Assembly (NCBI GenBank): GCA_964409485.1
Contig: CAYPDM010000064.1
Span: forward strand, 1-7,995
Source: JAFGPF01 sp964409485
Lineage (GTDB): Bacteria; Chloroflexota; Dehalococcoidia; Dehalococcoidales; RBG-16-60-22
Reading direction: 5' to 3'
DNA: 7,995 nt
The translations under genes and the position numbers were made by a program. Each line of letters begins with the position of its first letter. Position 1 is the first letter of the stretch. The notes beneath the pieces were generated by a model. That model did not search any database, had not been told where the DNA came from, and saw only the letters and a list, made by a program, of their open reading frames with translations. Below are positions 1 to 6,674 of the stretch, in pieces.

Positions 1-37
1 ACTTCACCATAAATTCATATGGTTTCATCTGAATCAT
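1..37 (-). CDS. Start of a further operon gene, probably the membrane-anchor subunit (partial, runs off left edge)
   Basis: Only the first 12 codons are in the window. They read MIQMKPYEFMVK from an ATG at 37-35. A strong ribosome-binding site (GGGGAGG at 53-47) lies 9 nt upstream, and the reading frame stays open to the edge. The gene starts 29 nt after the stop of the four-cluster Fe-S subunit, in the same direction, so it should be the next cistron of the same operon. Catalytic MopB subunits with a four-cluster partner are commonly followed by an integral membrane quinone-reactive subunit (NrfD/PsrC or PadD type). I infer that identity from position. The 12 residues are too few to show a membrane helix or to prove the family. 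The second in-frame Met (codon 4) is less well placed relative to the ribosome-binding site. Confidence 0.55.
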   Translation of the reverse strand, partial: MIQMKPYEFMVK

Positions 38-46
38 TTCCGTATG

Positions 47-53
47 CCTCCCC
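47..53 (-). promoter_or_regulatory. Ribosome-binding site for the partial left-edge gene
   Basis: On the minus strand AAAGGGGAGG ends 9 nt before the ATG at 37-35. It is the main evidence that a real gene begins at the very edge of the window. Confidence 0.7.
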
Positions 54-66
54 TTTAATTTCTCGG

Positions 67-714
67 TTAGTCAATGTAGTATATCGACGGGTCCGTGTCA
101 AATTCAGGATGGAAAGGATGACCGTGCATTTCCTTGATAACGCGGTTAATCTCGCTGCTGGGGTCATCCAGGTCGCCAAAGTGTATCGCCTTGGTCGGGC
201 AGCTGTTAACGCAGGCGGGGGTCGCTTCACGGTCGACGCCGGGGGTTAATCCCGCCGCCATACCGGAATCAATCCTCTCCTTGCAGAAGACGCATTTCTG
301 CACGACACCGGTCTGGTGAGGATAAAGGTCCTTACCTACCTTCTCATGCTCGGTCAGTTCCTGACCCGGGAAATACTGCGCGTTGCCGTCTTCGTACATC
401 GAGCGCATCTGGTAGGGACAGGCAATCATGCAGTAGCGGCAGCCCACGCATTTATCCTCGTCGACCCAGACAATGCCGTCTTCCCTCTGCTGGGTGGCGC
501 CGGTGGGGCAGACCTTGACGCAGGCAGGGTCTCCGCACTGATTACAACGCACGTTATAGATGAGCTTGGTTACGGTGGGGTACTTTCCGCTCTCTCCTAT
601 CAGCACCCTGTTCCAGAATATATCCGGCGGCAGGAAGTGCTCCGCCTTGCAGGCAAGGACGCACTCGTAGCAGCCGACGCATCTCTTTAGTTCTATCGCC
701 ATTCCCCATCTCAT
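67..714 (-). CDS. Four-[4Fe-4S] electron-transfer subunit of the molybdopterin oxidoreductase (DmsB/PsrB/PadC-like)
   Basis: This 215-aa protein should carry electrons from the molybdenum subunit to the next carrier. It has 16 cysteines in four cluster-binding groups: C12-C15-C18-C22, C57-C60-C65-C69, C89-C92-C95-C99, and C141-C144 with C168-C172. The spacing, with an inserted segment inside the last group, is the usual pattern of the beta subunits of DMSO-reductase-family complexes. There is no Tat or Sec signal, which matches the catalytic subunit and implies a cytoplasmic location. The ATG at 714-712 overlaps the stop of the catalytic subunit (ATGA, 4 nt), and a GGAGGTGA ribosome-binding site lies inside the end of that gene, so the two are translationally coupled. 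A Met at codon 5 is a less likely alternative start. Length and cluster number fit the small Fe-S subunit of phenylacetyl-CoA:acceptor oxidoreductase, but also DmsB- or PsrB-type subunits in general. The family call is firm and the substrate is not known. Confidence 0.95.
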   Translation of the reverse strand: MRWGMAIELKRCVGCYECVLACKAEHFLPPDIFWNRVLIGESGKYPTVTKLIYNVRCNQCGDPACVKVCPTGATQQREDGIVWVDEDKCVGCRYCMIACPYQMRSMYEDGNAQYFPGQELTEHEKVGKDLYPHQTGVVQKCVFCKERIDSGMAAGLTPGVDREATPACVNSCPTKAIHFGDLDDPSSEINRVIKEMHGHPFHPEFDTDPSIYYID

Positions 715-3464
715 AGCTTGTCACCTCCTGCTCCGTCGAATTCTATTCTGTGGTCAATCTTATAGACCTTGACCGTAGCTGCCGTTTCCTGGCTCCAGCA
801 TACCGGGCAGGCGTGCTTGAAGTCCGATTCAAGTAGAATGTTGAAGTTGGTACCCTTGCCGTAGGCAATGGGGGCACCCTTTGCCCAGGCGCCGGAGCAG
901 GCGGATATCGCCACCGTCTGGGGGTGCTGGCCCTGCATCGTCTTGAGGGTACCGGTGGTCTTGCGGCCGTACGGCGATTCAAGGCAGATAAGGTCGCCGT
1001 CTTTCAGTCCCTTCTTCTCGGCCATAGCCGTGTTCATGGTGATATTGTAGGTATAGGGATTGAGCCGGCTGACCTCGTCGAGCCAGGGCATCTCCATGGT
1101 ATAGGTGCCATTGTGGAGAATATCGCGATAGGAGAAGCTGTAGAGGTCGTATTCATCGCTGATTTCCTTGCCTACCTGCGGGGTAAAGTAACTGGTGAGA
1201 GGCGTAAACTGCTCCCAATCGAGTTCTATCCCAGCCTTCTCGGCATTCTTCATGACGTTTTCTTTCAGCTCGGCGATATGCTCCATGTAGAGGGGTATCC
1301 TCACATCCACATACCAGCGCCAGTAAGCCTCCTTAGGTTTCTTAGGCCATTTAACGGGACCGTTGTTGAGTGTGTATTCCAAGCCGTGTTCATCACCGAA
1401 GTAGAATTTCAAGGCGCGGTCCATCATCACGTCATAGGTAATTTTCTCATTGGGTTTTATCAGCTGGACTACTTTCTTGGGGTCGATATCGCCCAGGTGC
1501 CTGATGCTGTCTATATCGCCGCCAATCAGCGCCTCGCCGCCGAAGCTGGTAAAGTAGACATTGTAGTAGTTGTTCATCTCTTCTCTCATGCCTAATCTAT
1601 CAGCCAGGTCCCAGAGGACCTCGAGCTTGTTCCTACGTTCATAGGCAGGTTGAACAACAGGCTGGCGTACCGGGAAGTCCCAGCCTTCCATGCCTATGGG
1701 GTGGTTGAAGAAGGGGCCATGCGTCCCGAAGAGACAGTAGGCCTCCAGAGGATGCAGGTCGGGCAGCACGATATCGGCGAAGCCCTCGCAAAACTCGTTG
1801 GGAAGGATATTAAAGGTGACGATGAACGGTAGTTTCCCCCAGAACTTCTCGGCTATTTCCCGGCTCTGGGTGCTGCGAATCATGTTAGCGCCAAAAATCA
1901 TGGCCATCTCTACCTCGTAGGGGCGGCCCAGCTTATCCCAGTACTTATCGAAATCCGAAGTCACCGGGTGAGGAGAGAACGATGCCGTCGGGGTGAGCTC
2001 CTTCATGAGATATGTATAGGGCACCTGGGAATCTTCAATCGGCCAGGGGCGGTGTTCCATGAAAGACCCTGCCGTGAGCATGCCGTCTTTGCAGGGATAG
2101 GGTATCATCCGGAAACGCCCGGTTTCCGGATATCCTTCTACGTAAGCCGGCCAGCCGAGCGTGCCGCCAGGGACATCCATAGCGCCGACGATAGCATTGA
2201 GGAGACACATGGCAATATAGCTGTGTGCTGAATTAGTATGCCCCTGTCCGCCGCGGAACATGATGGCGGCTACCGGCCGGAAGGGAAGCTTCTCACCTTC
2301 GATTTCAATAGTAGCGCCTATCATGGCCGCATCAGCCCACTCCTGGGCGATACGCCGGACGGTCGAAGCGGGAACGGTGCTTTCTTTCTCCGCCTGCTCC
2401 GGGGTGTAAACCTTAATATGTTCTTTTAGAAGCTGGAACGACGGCTGGCATTTGACGCCGTTGACATCGTACTCACCGAATAGAGCGAAATCACCGATTG
2501 TCTCATCGTTAAAGACCTTGGCTTTATTGTCTTTGGCGTCCCAGACAAGCGGCTTATCGGTCTCTTTATCACGTACATATTTGCCGTCCGGGCCGATGAG
2601 ATAAGGGCCGTTGGTCTTCATTTTGATGAACTCGGCGTCATAGACGTTGAGTTCGTTGAGAATGATATTGACCATCGCCAGGGCGACGATTCCGTCCGTC
2701 CCGGGGAGGATGGGCACCCACTCGGTGGCCTTGCCCCCGCCGAAGTTGCAGATGGGGTCGAAGACGACATTCTTCATGCCCCTGGAACGGGCATCGGCCG
2801 CGAGCCTCATGTTAAAGCCCATGGAGTGCCCCGAGCCGGTCCCTTTGTTGGAACCCATCTGAATGGCATAGTTGCAGTACTTGAAGTCGGGCACGATAGA
2901 CCACGAGGCATGGTAGAGGCCGGCGCCCATGTGGGAGCCGCTGCCGCAGTGAAGGCCGGCGCCGCCGACGTACCAGTTCTTGGTGCCGAAGACAGCCCCG
3001 AAAACGCCGAAGCCGAGGGGCAGGTCCGGTCCGCTGCCCGGCCCGGGCGTGCCGCCGTGAAGGAGCTTATGGGGGTTCTCGGCGCGAATCTTTTTGAGAC
3101 GCTTGGCGATTTCGTCAAGGGCCTCGTCCCAGGAAATCCTCTCCCACTTGGGGTCTTCGAAGAGCCCTTTCTTGGGATTGGTCCTTCTCAAGGGGTAATT
3201 GTAGCGATTGGGGTCGTAAAGGGCCTGTATCATGGCTTCGCCCTTGGCGCAGATACCACCCCTGGGGCCGAAGTCGCTATCCGGGTCGCCATCTATTTTT
3301 ATGATGACACCGTTAACACGGTGGGCGCGTATCGCGCACTGACCATAGCAACCGCCGCAGGTGGTATTAACCCAAGTATCGTCCCAGATTTCCGGGTTAC
3401 CCTTTACCGACATACCCTTTATCGGCTTATTTATCGGCTTTTTGTCTTTGGTTGGTGTAACCAT
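711..3464 (-). CDS. Molybdopterin (bis-MGD) oxidoreductase, catalytic subunit; PadB-like candidate
   Basis: This 917-aa enzyme of the DMSO-reductase superfamily carries an N-terminal [4Fe-4S] motif (C36, C39, C43, C72, with CAKG at 72-75). The family signature ISWDEAL follows at about 110-116. A cofactor-binding stretch with DP at 236-237 and LPGTD at 253-257 follows. The C-terminal molybdopterin-dinucleotide domain spans about 800-905 (KKGLKDGD at 817-824). Cys173, in LHCGSGSH, sits where the metal-ligating residue is found in ArrA/PsrA/acetylene-hydratase-type members, so it is the likely Mo or W ligand. The N-terminus is lysine-rich with no twin-arginine motif, so the enzyme should be cytoplasmic, as expected for a CoA-linked substrate. 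A CPVC pair (C886, C889) lies near the C-terminus. A strong ribosome-binding site supports the ATG at 3464-3462. The next gene overlaps by 4 nt. The neighbouring ligase and 2-oxoacid oxidoreductase suggest phenylacetyl-CoA:acceptor oxidoreductase. Pyrogallol-transhydroxylase-like or other aromatic oxidoreductase roles are alternatives. Confidence 0.93.
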   Translation of the reverse strand: MVTPTKDKKPINKPIKGMSVKGNPEIWDDTWVNTTCGGCYGQCAIRAHRVNGVIIKIDGDPDSDFGPRGGICAKGEAMIQALYDPNRYNYPLRRTNPKKGLFEDPKWERISWDEALDEIAKRLKKIRAENPHKLLHGGTPGPGSGPDLPLGFGVFGAVFGTKNWYVGGAGLHCGSGSHMGAGLYHASWSIVPDFKYCNYAIQMGSNKGTGSGHSMGFNMRLAADARSRGMKNVVFDPICNFGGGKATEWVPILPGTDGIVALAMVNIILNELNVYDAEFIKMKTNGPYLIGPDGKYVRDKETDKPLVWDAKDNKAKVFNDETIGDFALFGEYDVNGVKCQPSFQLLKEHIKVYTPEQAEKESTVPASTVRRIAQEWADAAMIGATIEIEGEKLPFRPVAAIMFRGGQGHTNSAHSYIAMCLLNAIVGAMDVPGGTLGWPAYVEGYPETGRFRMIPYPCKDGMLTAGSFMEHRPWPIEDSQVPYTYLMKELTPTASFSPHPVTSDFDKYWDKLGRPYEVEMAMIFGANMIRSTQSREIAEKFWGKLPFIVTFNILPNEFCEGFADIVLPDLHPLEAYCLFGTHGPFFNHPIGMEGWDFPVRQPVVQPAYERRNKLEVLWDLADRLGMREEMNNYYNVYFTSFGGEALIGGDIDSIRHLGDIDPKKVVQLIKPNEKITYDVMMDRALKFYFGDEHGLEYTLNNGPVKWPKKPKEAYWRWYVDVRIPLYMEHIAELKENVMKNAEKAGIELDWEQFTPLTSYFTPQVGKEISDEYDLYSFSYRDILHNGTYTMEMPWLDEVSRLNPYTYNITMNTAMAEKKGLKDGDLICLESPYGRKTTGTLKTMQGQHPQTVAISACSGAWAKGAPIAYGKGTNFNILLESDFKHACPVCWSQETAATVKVYKIDHRIEFDGAGGDKL

Positions 3465-3473
3465 CTAAATAAT

Positions 3474-3484
3474 CCACCTCCTTA
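3474..3484 (-). promoter_or_regulatory. Strong ribosome-binding site of the molybdoenzyme gene
   Basis: TAAGGAGGTGG on the minus strand is nearly perfectly complementary to the 16S rRNA tail and ends 9 nt before the ATG at 3464-3462. It fixes that start over the internal Met at codon 18. Confidence 0.85.
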
Positions 3485-3488
3485 GTTA

Positions 3489-3504
3489 TACAACTTTGTA
3501 GTTG
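3489..3504. repeat. Overlapping short inverted repeats upstream of the molybdoenzyme gene
   Basis: TACAA-CT-TTGTA (3489-3500) overlaps CAACT-TTGT-AGTTG (3491-3504), just upstream of the ribosome-binding site of the molybdoenzyme gene. A minus-strand TATAAC (3490-3485) that resembles a -10 box lies within it, but I see no matching -35 box. It could be an operator or a small hairpin near the ribosome-binding site. Repeats this short can also occur by chance in AT-rich DNA. Confidence 0.3.
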
Positions 3505-3533
3505 ATAGTATTCACTCGACGAGATATTTAAAG

Positions 3534-3567
3534 AACGGTGTAACCCGTTAAGCGAATCTTCTACACC
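3534..3567 (-). terminator. Possible weak stem-loop after the 2-oxoacid oxidoreductase operon
   Basis: Two mutually exclusive pairings are possible on the minus-strand transcript. One is AACGG/CCGTT (arms 3549-3545 and 3538-3534, 6-nt loop) followed by CTTTAAAT. The other is a longer-range GGTGTA/TACACC pair (3567-3562 with 3542-3537). The stems are short and the U-tract is poor, so this is at best a weak or attenuating terminator between the two gene blocks. The gap shows no better terminator. Confidence 0.25.
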
Positions 3568-3604
3568 AATTCGTGATATTCTTACGCTTATTGTGTATAG
3601 ACAT
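3548..3604 (-). other. Orphan ribosome-binding site with an 18-codon open frame
   Basis: In the gap after the beta subunit, a very good AAAGGAGGT (minus strand, about 3613-3605) is followed directly by ATG at 3604-3602. The frame stays open for 18 codons to a TAA at 3550-3548. The residues are basic (MSIHNKRKNITNWCRRFA). The ATG is only 1 nt from GGAGG, too close for normal initiation, so translation is doubtful. It may be a leader peptide, the remnant of a deleted gene, or chance. I do not recognise the peptide. Confidence 0.15.
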
Positions 3605-3630
3605 ACCTCCTTTACGGTTTATCACCGGGA

Positions 3631-4557
3631 TTATTTATTGGCATCGCAAAGGCTCTTAATAAGCGCAAAGCGCTCATCGACCGCCTTTTGCAGTTCTGCC
3701 AGGCCATCTTCTTTAAGATGGGAGAATTTGCGCATTAATTTGGTGAATTCCGCAATGGGTTTGGGGTTGGCTACCTCCAGCGTAAACCTGGGTTTTCCGT
3801 CTTCCGCCTCCCAGAGCGGGAAGTAATTGGTGCGCACGGCGGTGCGGCAGACCTCGATTGACATATTGGAATTAATACGCCAGCCGACGGGGCAGGGAGA
3901 GAAGACGTGAAGATAGACAAATCCCTCCTTTATCTTCTCCTTGGCCTTTTGCAGCTTTTTAGCAAAGTCCTCCAGGTGGCTCAAGGTAGCCGTAGCCATA
4001 TATGCCGGGCGGTGCATGAGCATAATCATTGGCATATTCTTAGCGTTTTGCGACTTGCCGCGGCCTATTTTCCCAACGGGAGTCGTCGTGGTAGCCGCCC
4101 CCAGCGGCGTGGCGCTGCTTCTCTGGTTGCCGGTGTTCATGTAGCCCTCATTGTCATAGGCCAGGTAGATGAATTTTTCACCTCTCTCGGCGGCGCCGCT
4201 AAGGGGCTGGAAGCCGACATCGGTGGCGCAGCCGTCGCCGGTGAAGCAGACTACCGTGGCATCCTGTCCCGTCCTGTTGAAGTACCGGGAAAGTCCGGTA
4301 GCCTTGGAGGGCACCCCGGTCATGACAGAGGCCAAATAAGCCAGTCTGTGCCATGCCCCTATGTTCTGCCCGTGCAATACCGGCGCCGCGCAGCCGGGGG
4401 TACCGACGAACACCATATTCTTCCCCAGGACTTTCGGGACGAACCTGGCGGTCAGTTCCAGGGGACAGCCGGCGCACCAGGCGACGCCGCCGGCAAATTG
4501 CTCGCCTTCGCAGAAATAGTCAAAAACCCTTGATTTCTTCTTCGTTTTTTCTGTCAT
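3631..4557 (-). CDS. 2-oxoacid:ferredoxin oxidoreductase, beta subunit (thiamine-diphosphate binding)
   Basis: This 308-aa protein is the catalytic thiamine-diphosphate (ThDP) subunit of a PorB/VorB-type enzyme, which decarboxylates a 2-oxoacid with CoA to an acyl-CoA and reduces ferredoxin. The ThDP/Mg motif starts at GDG (107-109) and ends at DNEGYMNTGNQRS (135-147). Cysteines C28, C31, C56 and C222 match the four ligands of the cluster near the ThDP. The run TPLGAATTTTPVGK (150-163) is also typical of this subunit family. The ATG at 4557-4555 follows the alpha stop by 10 bp and has GAGG at a spacing of 8 nt. The subunit order gamma-delta-alpha-beta matches archaeal and Thermotoga pyruvate/2-ketoisovalerate enzymes. 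Substrate cannot be read from the sequence. The neighbours favour an aryl 2-oxoacid such as phenylglyoxylate, while pyruvate, branched-chain oxoacids or indolepyruvate are alternatives. Confidence 0.95.
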   Translation of the reverse strand: MTEKTKKKSRVFDYFCEGEQFAGGVAWCAGCPLELTARFVPKVLGKNMVFVGTPGCAAPVLHGQNIGAWHRLAYLASVMTGVPSKATGLSRYFNRTGQDATVVCFTGDGCATDVGFQPLSGAAERGEKFIYLAYDNEGYMNTGNQRSSATPLGAATTTTPVGKIGRGKSQNAKNMPMIMLMHRPAYMATATLSHLEDFAKKLQKAKEKIKEGFVYLHVFSPCPVGWRINSNMSIEVCRTAVRTNYFPLWEAEDGKPRFTLEVANPKPIAEFTKLMRKFSHLKEDGLAELQKAVDERFALIKSLCDANK

Positions 4558-4567
4558 CTTTATTTCC

Positions 4568-5767
4568 TCATTCCTCCATCGGAATCCAGGTTACTTCCTG
4601 GTAAGACTTGCCCTGTGCGGCGGCGCCGACTTCGTCTATCACCCTTCCTATGTGGTCTATGGTGATATCCAGATTTGCCAGACCGTCGATATAGCTCAAT
4701 AGGGGTGCCGGGCCTATTTCCGGAGAAAGGGCTCTTAACTCCATACATATGGGGCCGTATTTCCAGCCGAAACAGAGGCTGCGGTCGATAACGCCTATCG
4801 CCTTCTTCCCTTTGAGGGCCTCGACTATCCGTTCGGCGGGGAAGGGACGGAACAATCTTAGTTTGACCATGCCCACTTTCACTCCCTCTTCCCGTTTGGT
4901 ATCTATGACCGTTTTTACGGTGCCGGCGGCGCTGCCGGAAGCAACGATAATGATATCGGCATCCCCGGTGCGGTACTCCTCGAGCTGGCCGCCGTAGCTG
5001 CGCCCGAAATAATCGCCGAAGGCTTTATCTATCTCATCGACCTTATTTTTTACCCTTTCGAGGGCCTGGCAGTGCTTGTAGCGGGCCTCGACGTAGCCCA
5101 TTTCCATGCCGTGAGTCCCGCAACCTTTTGAAACTCCGGGAACCAGGACCTGGCGTTTCGGCTGCTCTTTAAGCGGCGCCAGGAAGGCGTCTACGTCTTC
5201 AATATTGGGGATTTCCACTGCTTCGGCAAGGTAGGAGAGATAGAAACCATCGTAGTTGACCATTATCGGGAGCTGTATGTCATAGTCCTCCGCCAGCCGG
5301 TAGGCCATGATAATCTGGTCAAGAATTTCCTGGTCGTTCTCCACGATTATCTGGATCCATCCCGTGTCCCTGGCGGAAATCATGTCCTGCTGACCGGAGG
5401 AAACGGCGTGGATGCCGGGCGTCTCCCGGTTGGCGTTTACCATTACCACCGGTACCCTGAAGCCGGAGGCTTCCTGGAGGGCGTCATACATGAATACGAG
5501 GCCGTAAGACGAAGTGGCCGTGAAAACCCGGGCGCCGGCTACGCTGGCGGCCAGGACGACATTCATCGCCGAGTTTTCACCCTCGACTTCCACATATTCG
5601 GCGTCCAGAACGCCATCGGCCTTGAACTGGGAAAGCAGCTCCGCTATCTCGCTTTGAGGAGTGATAGGATATGCCGCCACCACTTCCGGTCGGCAGAGCA
5701 TGGCTCCATAAGCGCCGACGGCGTTACCTGTTATTACCCTTACCTGACCCTTTTGCGCTTTAACCAT
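4568..5767 (-). CDS. 2-oxoacid:ferredoxin oxidoreductase, alpha subunit
   Basis: This 399-aa protein is the PorA/VorA-type partner of the beta subunit. The N-terminal pyrimidine-binding domain contains YPITPQ (33-38) and VEGENSAM (61-68); Glu64 is the conserved acid that activates thiamine diphosphate. NANRETPG (111-118) contains Arg114, where pyruvate:ferredoxin oxidoreductases bind the substrate carboxylate. RDTGWIQ (133-139) follows, and a transketolase-C-like domain with RLFRPFP (304-310) closes the protein. The frame is open further upstream to 5872, but those 35 codons lie inside the delta gene. The ATG at 5767-5765 has GGAGAG just upstream and matches the family's N-terminus. It overlaps the end of delta by 8 nt, so expression is coupled. 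Beta follows after 10 bp. The family is certain and the substrate is not. Confidence 0.95.
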   Translation of the reverse strand: MVKAQKGQVRVITGNAVGAYGAMLCRPEVVAAYPITPQSEIAELLSQFKADGVLDAEYVEVEGENSAMNVVLAASVAGARVFTATSSYGLVFMYDALQEASGFRVPVVMVNANRETPGIHAVSSGQQDMISARDTGWIQIIVENDQEILDQIIMAYRLAEDYDIQLPIMVNYDGFYLSYLAEAVEIPNIEDVDAFLAPLKEQPKRQVLVPGVSKGCGTHGMEMGYVEARYKHCQALERVKNKVDEIDKAFGDYFGRSYGGQLEEYRTGDADIIIVASGSAAGTVKTVIDTKREEGVKVGMVKLRLFRPFPAERIVEALKGKKAIGVIDRSLCFGWKYGPICMELRALSPEIGPAPLLSYIDGLANLDITIDHIGRVIDEVGAAAQGKSYQEVTWIPMEE

Positions 5768-6053
5768 CGGCGAACTCTCCTTCCGGAACCATGGCGATGG
5801 CATCACGCGGACATTCCGTAGCGCAGATGCCGCATCCCTTGCAGTAGGCAAGGTCAGCCTCGAAATGGTCACCCATGTCTTTCATGCACTGCGGGGGACA
5901 GTAGAGAGCGCAGAGCCCGCAGTAGTTACATTTTTCCTTGTCCAGCACCGGCCTCTCCGTCCGCCAGCCGCCGGTATCCAGGCACAGCATCAACTCGTCG
6001 GTATTGGACCAGGCGCTTTCCGTTTTAAAAATATTCTTATGCTTTATTACCAT
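5760..6053 (-). CDS. 2-oxoacid:ferredoxin oxidoreductase, delta subunit (two [4Fe-4S] ferredoxin)
   Basis: This small 97-aa ferredoxin-like subunit passes electrons from the ThDP site to soluble ferredoxin. Two complete cluster motifs are visible: C42-C45-C48-C52 and C71-C74-C77-C81. A spare Cys56 follows the first motif. The segment TGGWRTERPVLDKEKC (27-42) just before the first cluster is the usual PorD-type entry. The ATG at 6053-6051 overlaps the end of gamma by 7 nt and has a strong GGAGGT 6 nt upstream. Its end overlaps the alpha start by 8 nt. No NAD-binding or flavin subunit is found next to it, so ferredoxin is the likely acceptor. Confidence 0.95.
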   Translation of the reverse strand: MVIKHKNIFKTESAWSNTDELMLCLDTGGWRTERPVLDKEKCNYCGLCALYCPPQCMKDMGDHFEADLAYCKGCGICATECPRDAIAMVPEGEFADG

Positions 6054-6595
6054 TTGGTTACCTCCACTTCGCGATAGCCTCTCTCGGCACTCTTCAGATT
6101 TCTCTCAAGAATATCGCCGCTTAGATAGTCCGGCAGGCTGTCCAGGATGGATTGCAGTTTCAGCCAGCCGGTGGCGGCGGCAACGGCAGCGATAAGGCAC
6201 GTGTTGGGGATATCACGGCCGATTTCGTCAACGGCTATCTGGGTGGCGTTGACCACAGCGCCTATCTTGAGGTTTTCGTTGGGCTTTGCGACCATTTCTT
6301 TTGAGCTGTTCAGAATGAATGCACTTCCCGGCTTCAACCCCGTGAACAGCGTGGGCAGGGTTAACAGACCGGGGTCAATCACTATCAGGCAGTCAGGCGT
6401 ATAAATTTGTGTCTTTTCCCGTATGGGCTTGTCGTCAACGCGGGTGAAAGCCACCACCGGCGCACCGCGCCTCTCAAAACCGTACATGGGAAAGCTGGCT
6501 ACCGACTTGCCTTCTCTGACGAAGGCACTGGCCAGCATCCTGGCCGCCATGACGGCTCCCTGGCCGCCACGTCCATGAATCCTTATCTCTTTCAC
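6047..6595 (-). CDS. 2-oxoacid:ferredoxin oxidoreductase, gamma subunit
   Basis: This 182-aa PorG-type subunit opens with KEIRIHGRGGQGAVMAARML, in which GRGGQG (8-13) is the family hallmark. PMYGFERRGAPVVAF (36-50) and VIDPGLL (72-78) are also characteristic. The start is a GTG at 6595-6593, with a GGGGGG-type ribosome-binding site about 11 nt upstream. The only ATG between them (6603-6601) is followed at once by a stop codon. It is the first structural gene of the block and lies 79 bp after the MarR gene on the same strand, so it may be read from the regulator's promoter, its own promoter, or both. The GTG may help keep expression modest, but that is speculation. Confidence 0.93.
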   Translation of the reverse strand: MKEIRIHGRGGQGAVMAARMLASAFVREGKSVASFPMYGFERRGAPVVAFTRVDDKPIREKTQIYTPDCLIVIDPGLLTLPTLFTGLKPGSAFILNSSKEMVAKPNENLKIGAVVNATQIAVDEIGRDIPNTCLIAAVAAATGWLKLQSILDSLPDYLSGDILERNLKSAERGYREVEVTKW

Positions 6596-6624
6596 AGTTA
6601 CATAATCCCCCCTTTATTTATATT

Positions 6625-6651
6625 CAGCGCAGACAGGCTCCGGTTGCGCTG
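6625..6651. repeat. Perfect 7-bp inverted repeat between the regulator and gamma genes
   Basis: CAGCGCA (6625-6631) and TGCGCTG (6645-6651) are exact inverted copies around a 13-nt spacer. No U-run follows on either strand, so it is not a standard intrinsic terminator. It sits just upstream of a minus-strand TATAAA (6622-6617) that could be a -10 box, although no -35 match is seen at 17 or 18 bp. It could therefore be an operator or an attenuating RNA hairpin ahead of the oxidoreductase genes. Confidence 0.4.
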
Positions 6652-6674
6652 TGAAACCGCGATTTTAATTGACA

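Noticed and set aside
924..1595. Long plus-strand open frame (223 codons) opposite the molybdoenzyme gene
   Set aside because: It lies antisense to a gene with clear motifs, shows no recognisable domain, and is the usual by-product of codon bias on the other strand. The same applies to 2826-3485, 3907-4533 and 316-690.
3373..3464. Possible Tat signal at the N-terminus of the molybdoenzyme
   Set aside because: The first 30 residues are lysine-rich with no twin arginine and no hydrophobic stretch.
5768..5872. Upstream extension of the alpha subunit by 35 codons
   Set aside because: The extension lies inside the delta gene in another frame, does not match the family N-terminus, and the ATG at 5767 has its own ribosome-binding site.
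6669..6674. Perfect TTGACA on the plus strand
   Set aside because: It has no -10 box at a proper distance and points into the antisense strand of the MarR gene, so it is taken as chance.
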